Source of the DNA: Enterocloster bolteae
GTDB lineage: Bacteria > Bacillota > Clostridia > Lachnospirales > Lachnospiraceae
NCBI RefSeq assembly: GCF_002234575.2
Contig: NZ_CP022464.2
Coordinates: 1,054,001 to 1,118,000 of the forward strand
Length of the DNA stretch: 64,000 nucleotides
Direction: 5' to 3'
The position numbers and the translations under genes are program-made. The notes under the pieces were generated by a model. It did not search any database. It was not told where the DNA came from and worked only from the letters and a program-made list of their open reading frames with translations. Below, in pieces: positions 48,497 through 57,264 of this stretch (position 1 is the stretch's first letter; each line of letters starts with the position of its first letter).

Positions 48497-50604
48497 TGGC
48501 GAAGGGACATCAGCCCCTGTTCTGTTATCTCGCAGCCTCCCCTGGTGCGGTTGATGCGGATAAGTCCTTCTTCGGATAATTCTTTCAGCAGCCCCCGCAG
48601 GCGGCCGTCGCTTAATTCCACGCCGGCCTCTGCCAGGGCATTTTTTATGGCTCCCCGGCCGATGCGGGGGGAGGCAGCTATGGCAGCCAGCACCCTGAGG
48701 CGGACCGGACTGTGGTCCTGGTCGGACTTTCGCATCTGGTTCCTGATATAGGAGGGAAGCTGTGCCAGTATCAGGGGATGGGCGGCGTAGTGGGAGAAGA
48801 AATAACGGGTCAGGTTGTATAGCTCCTGGACATTGCCGGGATAATCGTAGTCCATCATGAAGTCAAAGAGACTGGGGGACAAAAGGTCGCGGGCCATAAG
48901 GCTTTTATTGTGGAACAGTTCACGGAAGAACTGGTCCATGAGCAGGGGAATGTCCTCCCTGCGTTTCCTGAGAGGCAGGGTGTCGATGGAGGCCGCATTC
49001 AGAAGGAAGAACAGCTCTTCCCGGAAGGTGCCCTGCTTTACCATCCCGTACAGGTCCTGACCGGCTGTGGCGATGATGCGCACGTCAAAGGGGGAGAAGC
49101 GGGTTCCAAAGACATTTCCGGTCCGGTTGTCCTGAAGAATGTGAATCAGGAGTCCCTGAATCTCAGGAGACAGGTACTCGGCGCTGTCAATGAGCAGGGT
49201 TCCGTGGTTGGCCTCTTTGAACAGTCCTAACATCTGGGAGAGAGGATCCGAGACAGTCAGAGCTGCGCCTGACAGACAGGAGGTCCCGCCCGGATCGGAT
49301 AGCACGCCTGGGCCGGGAGCGCTGTCCGGGCCGGAAACTTCATTTGGGCCGGAGACCCCGTTTATCCTTGCGGCCGCATTAAGCCCCATGGGCATATTCA
49401 GGCAGACAAAGGGATGCTGCCTCCTGGAGGATGTCTTATGTATGGCTCTGGCCAGGAGTTTTTTCTGGGTGCCGCTCTCTCCCTGAATCAGCACAGGGAA
49501 GTCATAGAGGGAGAGCCTTCTGGCATATTCCAGGATATTCTTCATGGGCTCCGAGGCAGTGGTAAAACTGGTGAACATGCTGTCCGCATATCTGGAGTCG
49601 GAGAATACAGGGTCAGGGAGAGGCGGGTAATCCCCGGTCCCGTCAGCCAGCACAGGACACGGCGTGCTGTTGAGCAGGTAAAGGGGCTCATGGTTGGGCA
49701 GCAGCAGTTCAAGGGAGCTGAGCAGGAGATGCTTTCCGCTGCGGTTCATCACCTTGTAATCCGCACTGTGACAGAAATCCATGCCTTTGCAGGGCTGGGG
49801 CAGAAACTGTGACAGGTTCCGGCCCGTGGTGCCTGTCTCAGGCAGCTCCAGGTCCATGGAGAATCTGCGGTTGACCATATTGATTTCCCCGCGGACCGAC
49901 AGAAGGCACAGGCCTATGGGAAGATTGCTGATAACGGTCTGGAGAAGCTGCCTGGAATAGATGTAGTCCTGGTAATAGGCGCTGGTCAGCTTGGCAATCT
50001 GCATGATGCTGTTCACATAGGATTTGGTAATCTGGTTGGACAGGCTGGCGGGAAGATGAAAGTACTCGCACAGCTCATTGACAGTGGAGATGTCAATGAT
50101 GCGGTTGCCGATATCAATGACATTGGTGATATGGCTGGGAACCAGCTGGGGCTCGCCCACGGTGATGGCATAGTGGATGGACTCGTCGGCCTGGATGCAT
50201 CCGGGATAAAAGGGTTCAAACCGGTACTGCACCACCCCTGCCTCCTTGAGCTGGTCCATGATGGTGACAATGGAGTCATAGGTATCGTTTACTATGTAGA
50301 CACGCTCACCGGGCGGTATGCGGATGATTTGGTCCAGACAGGCATGGTTGAAGGTCCTGGTACAGATAATCTGCATGACCTCCTTTGGGATGGATATGGG
50401 AAATTCTGACTGGACCAGGGGGCTGGAAAAAAGGATGCACTGGTATCCCTTGATTTGCTCCGGCCGCTGGACCTGGTCCAGCCCAATTGTATCAAAGGCA
50501 ATATGGGCTCCCAATATCTTGTGGAGATAGCTCTGGAATTCAAGGCGTATGCTGGAATTGATGCTGACGATGAGCACATGGTATTTTGGCTGGCTTCTGT
50601 CCAT
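48493..50604 (-). CDS. AAA+ (sigma54-activator-like) regulator with a degenerate ATPase
   Basis: 703 residues. The N-terminal sensor region (about 1-210, resembling PrpR_N) leads to a PAS-like domain (about 225-300) and an AAA+ domain (about 350-600). A winged-helix C-terminus (about 635-700, LLKELSEEGLIRINRTRGG) replaces the usual Fis helix-turn-helix. Walker A is GESGTQKK, lacking the Gly before Lys. Walker B is LLIDSAEY, with Glu replaced by Ser. The GAFTGA region is replaced by a Gly/Pro/Ser-rich insert (GPNEVSGPDSAPGPG). ATP-driven sigma54 activation is therefore unlikely. It is divergent from the second dpp operon, its likely target. AGGAGG precedes the ATG. Confidence 0.82.
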   Translation of the reverse strand: MDRSQPKYHVLIVSINSSIRLEFQSYLHKILGAHIAFDTIGLDQVQRPEQIKGYQCILFSSPLVQSEFPISIPKEVMQIICTRTFNHACLDQIIRIPPGERVYIVNDTYDSIVTIMDQLKEAGVVQYRFEPFYPGCIQADESIHYAITVGEPQLVPSHITNVIDIGNRIIDISTVNELCEYFHLPASLSNQITKSYVNSIMQIAKLTSAYYQDYIYSRQLLQTVISNLPIGLCLLSVRGEINMVNRRFSMDLELPETGTTGRNLSQFLPQPCKGMDFCHSADYKVMNRSGKHLLLSSLELLLPNHEPLYLLNSTPCPVLADGTGDYPPLPDPVFSDSRYADSMFTSFTTASEPMKNILEYARRLSLYDFPVLIQGESGTQKKLLARAIHKTSSRRQHPFVCLNMPMGLNAAARINGVSGPNEVSGPDSAPGPGVLSDPGGTSCLSGAALTVSDPLSQMLGLFKEANHGTLLIDSAEYLSPEIQGLLIHILQDNRTGNVFGTRFSPFDVRIIATAGQDLYGMVKQGTFREELFFLLNAASIDTLPLRKRREDIPLLMDQFFRELFHNKSLMARDLLSPSLFDFMMDYDYPGNVQELYNLTRYFFSHYAAHPLILAQLPSYIRNQMRKSDQDHSPVRLRVLAAIAASPRIGRGAIKNALAEAGVELSDGRLRGLLKELSEEGLIRINRTRGGCEITEQGLMSLRH

Positions 50605-50721
50605 GTTTTATCCTCCTGTGTCTTATTGGGTTAATTATAACAAAAAAATTAGGATACAACAACCTAATGACTTTAAATTTTAAATTGTAACGAATGCTTT
50701 ACGGAAAAAAGAATGATTTAT

Positions 50722-50751
50722 TTGACAAGGCAGCACAGAAACGTGTAAAAT
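50722..50751 (+). promoter_or_regulatory. SigA-type promoter of the second dpp operon
   Basis: TTGACA (50722-50727), an 18-base spacer and TAAAAT (50746-50751) lie 90 bases before the binding-protein gene. No sigma54-type GG-N10-GC element was seen in the divergent gap 50605-50839. Confidence 0.7.
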
Positions 50752-50755
50752 TATT

Positions 50756-50815
50756 GTAAGCAAGGATGCTTACGAAATGAGCGTGAGAGCTGTAGGTTTC
50801 CAGGCTTTTTTTGTA
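50756..50815 (+). terminator. Two leader hairpins (possible attenuator) ahead of the second dpp operon
   Basis: GTAAGC/GCTTAC (50756-50773) forms a small stem right at the predicted transcript start. A second imperfect stem, AGCTG with CAGGCT (about 50788-50808), is followed by seven T residues. The layout mirrors the leader of the first dpp operon. Confidence 0.45.
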
Positions 50816-50839
50816 TCATCATAAAAAGGAGGATATTCT

Positions 50840-52525
50840 ATGAAGAAAAGCGGAAAGAAGCTGTGCGCCCTGGCACTGGCTGCTGCCATGCTGGGATTGA
50901 CGGCATGCGGTTCATCATCAGGCACCACTGATACGACCACGGCAGCTGCAGGCGGGGCGGCAGCTACAGAAGAAACGACAGCAGCGGCAGCTGTTGCGGA
51001 GGGAGAGTCTGTTTCACAGGAAACAGATATTATAGGAGCAGTCAATGTGGACTTTACCACACTGGATCCGTTAGATACCAGCGACACCCTCTCAGGAGGC
51101 GTTCAGCGTCTTATCATGGACGGATTGTTTGGGTTTGACGACGAAATGAAAATCATTCCCATGCTGGCAACGGAGTATACGGCCAATGACAGCGCCACGG
51201 AGTTCACCATCAAGCTGAGAGAGGGAATCACATTCTCTGACGGAACCCCATGGAACGCAGAGGCGGCCAAAGCCAACTTTGACCGTTGGGCGGACAAGTC
51301 CTTAGGACTTAAGAGAACCACATTGTTATGTAATATACTGGATACCACTACGGTTCAGGATGATTATACAATCGTAGTAAAACTGTCCTCACCCTTTGGC
51401 GCGTTCATTGAGACACTGGCCCATCCGGCCTGCGTGGTCATGAGCCCCAAGGTAATCGAGCAGGGCTCCACGGCATGCGCAGAGGCCCCCATTGGCACAG
51501 GACAGTATACATTTAAAGAGTGGATTCAGGGAGACCACCTTACGGTTGAGCTGAACAAGGACTGGTGGGGCTATGACGCTGACATCTGCGGCGGCACGGC
51601 TCTGGCTGACAAGGACGCCGGCTTCAAGAGCATCACCTTAAAGCCTGTACCTGAGTCCGCCACCAGGGTTGCCATGATTCAGTCCGGCGATGCCCAGCTT
51701 ATCTGGCCTGTACCGGATGAAAACCTGGCAGGACTTAAATCCGATCCCAACGTGATCGTGGGACAGGACCAGGGCCTGGTAGTCCGTTACCTGATGATGA
51801 ACAACCAGAAGAAACCATTCAATGACAAGAAAGTCCGTCAGGCTATCAACTATGCTATCAATAAAGAGGCATATGTGGCAGTTGTCAAGAATGGCAACTC
51901 TGAGCCGGGAACCTCTGTCATTGCTCCCAAGCTTCAGTACTACAAGGGAAATGATCCTTATCCATACGACATCGAGAAGGCAAAATCACTGCTTGCAGAG
52001 GCAGGCTATCCGGACGGCTTTAAGACAACCCTGATATTTGCCAACACTTCCGCCAACATGAAGCAGGGCGAGTTCTTAAAGCAGCAGCTTGCCGAGGTGG
52101 GTATTGATGTTGAGCTTATCAGCCTGGAGAGCGCAATTGTAAACGAGAAGGTCCAGGATACGGACGCTCCCGGCGCAGAGGCAGAAGTTGATATGTACAT
52201 CATCGGCTGGTCATCCTCTACCGGCGACGCGGACTGGGGAATCCGTCCTCTGCTGGCAAAAGAGTCTGAGCCTCCTATGAGCTACAATATCTGCTATTTC
52301 GAGAACGAGGAATTAGACGGATATCTGAAGGACGGCCTGAACACAGCTGACCGTGATAAGAGAGCAGAAGCATATGCCAAGGCTCAGGACCTGATTTGGG
52401 AAGAGAGTCCTCTGGTATGTCTGGCAACTGACTTCAACTCCTGGGCAACTTCCAATAAGATGGTAAATGTAAAGATGTTCCCAGATAACTGCCTTAATAT
52501 CAGAAATGGTAAGATGACGAAATAA
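50840..52525 (+). CDS. Peptide-binding lipoprotein of the second dpp operon (SBP_bac_5)
   Basis: 561 residues. The lipoprotein signal peptide has lipobox LTAC (MKKSGKKLCALALAAAMLG then LTAC), followed by a Thr/Ala/Glu-rich linker (about 25-60) and the SBP_bac_5 fold (TTLDPLDTSDTLSGG, REGITFSDGTPWNAEAAKANFDRW). It delivers peptides or a related ligand to the DppBC-like pore. AAAGGAGG precedes the ATG. It is first in the operon and followed by an internal terminator, which would make binding protein in excess over the membrane subunits. Confidence 0.92.
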   Translation: MKKSGKKLCALALAAAMLGLTACGSSSGTTDTTTAAAGGAAATEETTAAAAVAEGESVSQETDIIGAVNVDFTTLDPLDTSDTLSGGVQRLIMDGLFGFDDEMKIIPMLATEYTANDSATEFTIKLREGITFSDGTPWNAEAAKANFDRWADKSLGLKRTTLLCNILDTTTVQDDYTIVVKLSSPFGAFIETLAHPACVVMSPKVIEQGSTACAEAPIGTGQYTFKEWIQGDHLTVELNKDWWGYDADICGGTALADKDAGFKSITLKPVPESATRVAMIQSGDAQLIWPVPDENLAGLKSDPNVIVGQDQGLVVRYLMMNNQKKPFNDKKVRQAINYAINKEAYVAVVKNGNSEPGTSVIAPKLQYYKGNDPYPYDIEKAKSLLAEAGYPDGFKTTLIFANTSANMKQGEFLKQQLAEVGIDVELISLESAIVNEKVQDTDAPGAEAEVDMYIIGWSSSTGDADWGIRPLLAKESEPPMSYNICYFENEELDGYLKDGLNTADRDKRAEAYAKAQDLIWEESPLVCLATDFNSWATSNKMVNVKMFPDNCLNIRNGKMTK

Positions 52526-52535
52526 AAGGCTTAAG

Positions 52536-52571
52536 GGTCTGGCGGAGGGGGATTCTCTGCCAGACCTTTTT
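52536..52571 (+). terminator. Intra-operon terminator after the binding-protein gene
   Basis: GGTCTGGC (52536-52543) with GCCAGACC (52559-52566), extended by GAG/CTC, forms a stable stem followed by five T residues. Partial read-through would supply the permease genes. Confidence 0.8.
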
Positions 52572-52624
52572 AAGATAAAATACAGGGTGTATACCCAATA
52601 ATGATATGAGAGGTGAGAGTTTAT

Positions 52625-53545
52625 ATGCTGAGATACATATGTAAAAGAGTTGTTGGAGTTATACCAACCCTGATTATCGTAGTTACGTTTGTATTCTTCT
52701 TTGTGCGCCTGATTCCCGGAGATCCGGCCAGGCAGGTGGCAGGACCGCAGGCAACCAAAGAGGACGTGGAACTGGTAAGGGAGCAGCTGGGCCTTAACAA
52801 GCCCCTTCCCCAGCAGTATATCAGCTACGTGACAGGACTTGTAAAGGGGGATTTGGGCACATCGCTGAGAACCAAGCGCCCGGTGCTGACTGAGGTCCAG
52901 GGCCGCTACATGAATACGGTGCAGCTCACCCTTTTAAGCCTGACCTGGAGCGTGATTGCAGGCGTCCTTATCGGCGTATGGTCAGGAAGGAACAGAAGCA
53001 AGTGGCAGGACTATACAGGAATGACCGTGGCTGTCTCAGGTATATCCATGCCCTCCTTCTGGATTGGGTTCATGCTTATCATGGTTTTTGCGGTCAAGTA
53101 CAGGCTGCTGCCCACCACCGGGGCCGGCTCCTTCAAGAACCTGATTCTGCCGTCCATCACGCTGGGAGTCAGCATTGCGGCCATTATTGCCCGCTTTACC
53201 CGTTCCTCTGTCATCGAGGTGCTGAAGGAGGATTACGTGCGTACGGCCAGGGCCAAAGGCCTGCGGGAAAAGACGGTTATCTGGAAGCATGTGTTCCGTA
53301 ACTGTATGATATCCGTGGTGACGGTTGTGGGACTTCAGTTCGGTTTTCTTCTGGGCGGTTCCGTTGTGACGGAAACTGTGTTCGCGTTTCCGGGACTTGG
53401 TTCCCTTCTGATTGAATCCGTAAACTACAGGGATTATCCCGCAATCCAGTCGCTGATTCTTATATTTTCCCTGCATTTCGTACTGATTAACCTGGTTGTG
53501 GACGTACTGTACGCAGTGCTGAATCCGGAAATCCAATTGAGCTAA
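52625..53545 (+). CDS. dppB: Peptide ABC transporter permease (DppB-like), second operon
   Basis: About 306 residues and six helices. It starts LRYICKRVVGVIPTL, with FFFVRLIPGDPARQVAGP and a cytosolic EAA loop near RAKGLREKTVIWKHVFRNC. ATG 52625 is preferred over GTG 52613 because AGGTGAGAG lies at good spacing. It forms the transmembrane pore with the following DppC-like protein. It is clearly a paralogue of, not identical to, the first-operon DppB. Confidence 0.92.
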   Translation: MLRYICKRVVGVIPTLIIVVTFVFFFVRLIPGDPARQVAGPQATKEDVELVREQLGLNKPLPQQYISYVTGLVKGDLGTSLRTKRPVLTEVQGRYMNTVQLTLLSLTWSVIAGVLIGVWSGRNRSKWQDYTGMTVAVSGISMPSFWIGFMLIMVFAVKYRLLPTTGAGSFKNLILPSITLGVSIAAIIARFTRSSVIEVLKEDYVRTARAKGLREKTVIWKHVFRNCMISVVTVVGLQFGFLLGGSVVTETVFAFPGLGSLLIESVNYRDYPAIQSLILIFSLHFVLINLVVDVLYAVLNPEIQLS

Positions 53546-53561
53546 AAGGGGGCGACAAAAG

Positions 53562-54440
53562 ATGGCTAAGAATAAAGTGTTAACTGAAAAGACGGACATC
53601 AATACCCCGTTTTCAGAGTTTGTAAGAAAGTTTAAAAAACAGAAAACAGCCATGGTTGCCATGGTATTTCTGGTGTTTCTTGTGGTGCTGGCATTTATCA
53701 GCTATAAGATTGCCCCTTACGGCATCAATGAATATGATTACTCTGCCATTATGCAGCCGCCTACGGCCGCCCATCTTTTCGGCACCGATGAGTTCGGCAG
53801 GGATTTGTTTTCCAGGGTAATCTGCGGAACCAGGATTTCCCTCAGCGTGGGTCTGTTTGCAGTGACCGTGGGAATGCTTGTGGGAACCATTATGGGACTT
53901 TTGGCCGGATACTACGGCGGCATCGTTGATTCCATCATCATGCGTATCTGCGACGTGCTGCTGGCCTTCCCGGGACTTATCCTGGCTATTGCCATTGTGG
54001 CCATCCTGGGAAGCGGACTGTATAACGTGGTAATCGCGGTTGCGGTATTCAATATCCCCAAGTTTGCCCGTCTGGTGAGAGGCAATACACTGGAGACAAA
54101 GAACAGCGTGTTTGTACAGGCCGCCCGCAACATCGGAGCCGGCGACATGCGCATCCTGTTCAAGCATATCCTGCCCAGCGCCATTCCCAATATCATCGTA
54201 CAGTACACCATGTCCATCGGAACCTCCATCATCACTGCTTCCAGCCTTAGCTTCTTAGGCATGGGCGCCCAGCCTCCCACACCTGAGTGGGGACTGCTTC
54301 TGAGCAATGGACGTAACTACATGCTGACAAGCTGGCATATCACCCTGTTTCCGGGTCTTGCAATCTTCTTTACCGTGCTCTGCTTCAATCTGCTGGGCGA
54401 CGGCCTGAGAGACGCGCTGGATCCAAAACTGACTGATTAG
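53562..54440 (+). CDS. dppC: Peptide ABC transporter permease (DppC-like), second operon
   Basis: 292 residues. The cytosolic OppC_N part is FVRKFKKQKTAMVAMVF. The periplasmic motif HLFGTDEFGRDLFSRV and the EAA loop near AARNIGAGDMRILFKHILP are diagnostic. The C-terminus LLGDGLRDALDPKL is typical. AAAGGGGG precedes the ATG. It pairs with the DppB-like subunit 16 bases upstream. Confidence 0.92.
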   Translation: MAKNKVLTEKTDINTPFSEFVRKFKKQKTAMVAMVFLVFLVVLAFISYKIAPYGINEYDYSAIMQPPTAAHLFGTDEFGRDLFSRVICGTRISLSVGLFAVTVGMLVGTIMGLLAGYYGGIVDSIIMRICDVLLAFPGLILAIAIVAILGSGLYNVVIAVAVFNIPKFARLVRGNTLETKNSVFVQAARNIGAGDMRILFKHILPSAIPNIIVQYTMSIGTSIITASSLSFLGMGAQPPTPEWGLLLSNGRNYMLTSWHITLFPGLAIFFTVLCFNLLGDGLRDALDPKLTD

Positions 54441-54451
54441 GAGTGGGACTT

Positions 54452-55447
54452 ATGGAGAATACGAATAATAATATTTTAGAGATTAAGAATCTGCACACCT
54501 ACTTCTACACGGACAGCGGTGTGATTAAATCAGTAGATGGCGTGGATATTGAACTGAGAGAGGGCACAACCCTTGGAATCGTGGGAGAATCAGGCAGCGG
54601 CAAGAGCGTGACCGCCCTGTCCGTCATGGGACTTCTGATGGGAACCACAGGAAAGGTGGCGGAAGGGGAAATCCTGTTTGAAGGCCGCGATTTGACAAAG
54701 CTGGATGATGAGGAGCGCAGGAAGATGCGCGGGGAAAAGATTTCCATGATTTTCCAGGAACCAATGACCAGCCTGAACCCTGTCATGAAGATTGGGGACC
54801 AGATAACGGAATGTATCCTGATGCACAATAACATAAGCAAGCAGGAAGCCTGGGACAAGGCAGTGGAGATGCTGAAGCTGACAGGCGTTCCCAGGGTGGA
54901 GCGCATGATGAAGGAATATCCCTTCCAGCTCTCCGGCGGCCAGCGCCAGAGAGTCATGATAGCCATGGCGCTGGTGTGCAAGCCGAAAATCCTCATAGCG
55001 GATGAGCCTACCACGGCGTTGGACGTTACCATCCAGGCCCAGATTCTGGATTTGATGGAGAATCTGAAGCAGAAAACAGGAACCTCCATTCTGTTTATCA
55101 CCCATGACCTTGGTGTGGTGGCAGAGGTTTGCGACGACGTGGTGGTCATGTACAGCGGCCGTGTGGTGGAGAAGGGCGACGTAAGGTCCATTTTTGCCAG
55201 TCCGTCCCATCCGTATACCAAGGGTCTTCTGGCATCTATTCCCAAGCTGGGAGAGTGCGCCGAGGAGCTGGAATCCATACCGGGCAATGTCCCCAATCCA
55301 AAGTACATGCCCCAGGGATGTAAATTCGCTCCCAGATGTTCCTGCGCCTTTGATAAGTGCAGGGAGGAAGAACCCGGCTTCTACGACGTGGGAGAAGGCC
55401 ATATGAGCCGCTGCTGGCTCTGTGAAAAGAAAGGCGGTGACGCGTGA
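54452..55447 (+). CDS. dppD: Peptide ABC transporter ATP-binding protein (DppD-like), second operon
   Basis: About 331 residues. The sites are Walker A GESGSGKS, signature LSGGQRQRVM, Walker B LIADEPTTALD, the switch His in FITHDLG and the oligo_HPY tail with CKFAPRCSCAFDKC. ATG 54452 is used because TAGGAG lies just upstream; GTG 54443 is possible. It forms the motor with the next gene, whose ATG coincides with its stop codon region. Confidence 0.92.
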   Translation: MENTNNNILEIKNLHTYFYTDSGVIKSVDGVDIELREGTTLGIVGESGSGKSVTALSVMGLLMGTTGKVAEGEILFEGRDLTKLDDEERRKMRGEKISMIFQEPMTSLNPVMKIGDQITECILMHNNISKQEAWDKAVEMLKLTGVPRVERMMKEYPFQLSGGQRQRVMIAMALVCKPKILIADEPTTALDVTIQAQILDLMENLKQKTGTSILFITHDLGVVAEVCDDVVVMYSGRVVEKGDVRSIFASPSHPYTKGLLASIPKLGECAEELESIPGNVPNPKYMPQGCKFAPRCSCAFDKCREEEPGFYDVGEGHMSRCWLCEKKGGDA

Positions 55448-56439
55448 TGGCAGATATCCTGCTGAATGTTGAAGGTATGAAAGTGTATTATCCTGTGAAG
55501 GGGGATTTTGGCAAAGGGCGTGAATTCGTCAAGGCGGTGGACGGCGTTTCCTTCGAGGTGCGAAAGGGCGAGGTGTTCGGCATCGTAGGCGAATCCGGCT
55601 GCGGCAAGTCCACATTGGGAAGGGGAATCTGCAAGCTGGAGACTCCCACGGCAGGTAAGATCGTCCTGTCCGGTGAAGATATCTCCTCCTATGGCAGAAA
55701 GCAGATGCGCTCCGTGCGCAAAAAGGTCCAGATGGTATTCCAGGACCCATATGCGTCCCTGAATCCCAGGATGTCTATATTTGACATCATCGCGGAGCCG
55801 TTAATCATACACGGCCTGACAAAGAGCAAGAAGGAACTGGAAGACCGCGTCATGGAGCTTCTGAGAAAGGTTGGACTGGATGATTACCATGCCAACCGTT
55901 ATCCCCATGAATTTTCCGGCGGCCAGCGCCAGCGTATCGGAATCGCCAGGGCCCTGGCAGTTGAGCCGGAGCTGATCATAGCGGACGAGCCCGTGTCGGC
56001 CCTGGACGTGTCCATCCAGGCCCAGGTGTTAAACCTGCTGCACCAGCTTCAGAAGGAGTTTAACCTGACCTATATATTCGTGGCCCATGACCTGAGCGTG
56101 GTGGAGCATATCAGCGACCGGGTGGGCGTCATGTATCTGGGTAACTTTGTGGAGGTGGGGGACAAGCGCAAGCTGTACAGCAATCCCCTTCATCCTTACA
56201 CCCAGGCCCTTCTGTCAGCCGTACCGGTACCGGATCCAACGGCAAAGAAGGACCGCATCATACTGGAGGGAAGCATCCCGTCGGCATTAAATCCGCCAAG
56301 CGGCTGCAAGTTCCACACCAGATGCCCCCGGTGCATGGACATCTGTAAGAAAAAGGCGCCGGAGCGCTACCAGGTATCCGACGACCATTATGTATACTGC
56401 CATCTCTATGATGACAAAATCAAGGAGAACAAGGGATGA
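55447..56439 (+). CDS. dppF: Peptide ABC transporter ATP-binding protein (DppF-like), second operon
   Basis: About 330 residues with Walker A GESGCGKST, signature FSGGQRQRIG, Walker B IIADEPVSALD and the switch His in VAHDLS. The C-terminal oligo_HPY has CKFHTRCPRCMDIC. ATG 55447 overlaps the dppD stop by one base. The 3' end overlaps the M55 gene by 4 bases (ATGA), so the transporter is translationally linked to peptide-degrading enzymes. Confidence 0.92.
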   Translation: MADILLNVEGMKVYYPVKGDFGKGREFVKAVDGVSFEVRKGEVFGIVGESGCGKSTLGRGICKLETPTAGKIVLSGEDISSYGRKQMRSVRKKVQMVFQDPYASLNPRMSIFDIIAEPLIIHGLTKSKKELEDRVMELLRKVGLDDYHANRYPHEFSGGQRQRIGIARALAVEPELIIADEPVSALDVSIQAQVLNLLHQLQKEFNLTYIFVAHDLSVVEHISDRVGVMYLGNFVEVGDKRKLYSNPLHPYTQALLSAVPVPDPTAKKDRIILEGSIPSALNPPSGCKFHTRCPRCMDICKKKAPERYQVSDDHYVYCHLYDDKIKENKG

Positions 56440-57236
56440 AACTCTTTATCAGTGCAGATATAGAAGGGTGCGCAGGGGTGGCCCTGGCGTATGAGACTCA
56501 TAAGAATGAAGCTGCATACGGTGAATTTGCAAAGCAGATGACAAAGGAAGTAGTGGCTGCCTGTGAGGCTGCCCATGAGGCGGGAGCCGACGAGATAGTG
56601 GTAAAGGACGGCCACGGGGACGCAACGAACATTGACCCTCTCTGCATGCCGGACTACGTGACCCTGATTCGGGGCAAAAGCGGTCACCCTTATAACATGA
56701 TGTCCGGTCTGGATGATTCCTTTGACGGGGTCATGTACATAGGATACCATGCCCCGGCAGGAAATCCCGGATTTGCCATCAGCCACACCTCCACGGGCAA
56801 CAGTCTGTATATCCGTTTAAATGGCAGCTGTATGAGTGAATTCATGCTGAACAGCTACACAGCTGCTTCACACAAGGTTCCGGTGCTGTTCCTGTCCGGG
56901 GACAGCACCATCTGCGGCCTGGCCAGGGAAATGGTGCCGGATATTACCACGGCCGTGACAAAGACCGGTCTGGGGGCATCCACTTACTGCAAGGCGCCGG
57001 GGCAGGTGGAGGAATCCATCCGCCAGGGAGTGAAGAAGGCGCTGGCCGGGAATCTCTCCCGGTGCAGTGTGGAGCTTCCGGAGACATTTACATATGAAGT
57101 GACCTATAAAGACTGGAAGAAGGCATACCAGATGTCCTTTTACCCGGGAATGAGGGCAGTGGACACATTTACCAACAGGCTGGAGACAGCCAGATGGATG
57201 GATGTGGTGACGGCCCATTGCTTTGTGATATATTAG
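56436..57236 (+). CDS. dppA: M55 family D-aminopeptidase, second copy
   Basis: A 266-residue zinc D-aminopeptidase. Metal-site residues are Asp8 and Glu10 (SADIEG), His60 (KDGHGD), His105 (GYHAPAG) and His117 (AISHTS), at the same positions as in the copy at 9920. The ATGA overlap with dppF links it to the second transporter. The two M55 proteins differ clearly in sequence, so they probably serve different D-peptides rather than being a recent duplication. Confidence 0.9.
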   Translation: MKLFISADIEGCAGVALAYETHKNEAAYGEFAKQMTKEVVAACEAAHEAGADEIVVKDGHGDATNIDPLCMPDYVTLIRGKSGHPYNMMSGLDDSFDGVMYIGYHAPAGNPGFAISHTSTGNSLYIRLNGSCMSEFMLNSYTAASHKVPVLFLSGDSTICGLAREMVPDITTAVTKTGLGASTYCKAPGQVEESIRQGVKKALAGNLSRCSVELPETFTYEVTYKDWKKAYQMSFYPGMRAVDTFTNRLETARWMDVVTAHCFVIY

Positions 57237-57264
57237 AGCGCGTTTGAATAAGGAGATAACAGCA

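Noticed and set aside
50605..50839. Sigma54 promoter for the second dpp operon
   Set aside because: No GG-N10-GC element was found, a sigA-type promoter is present, and the adjacent regulator lacks the sigma54 contact motif.
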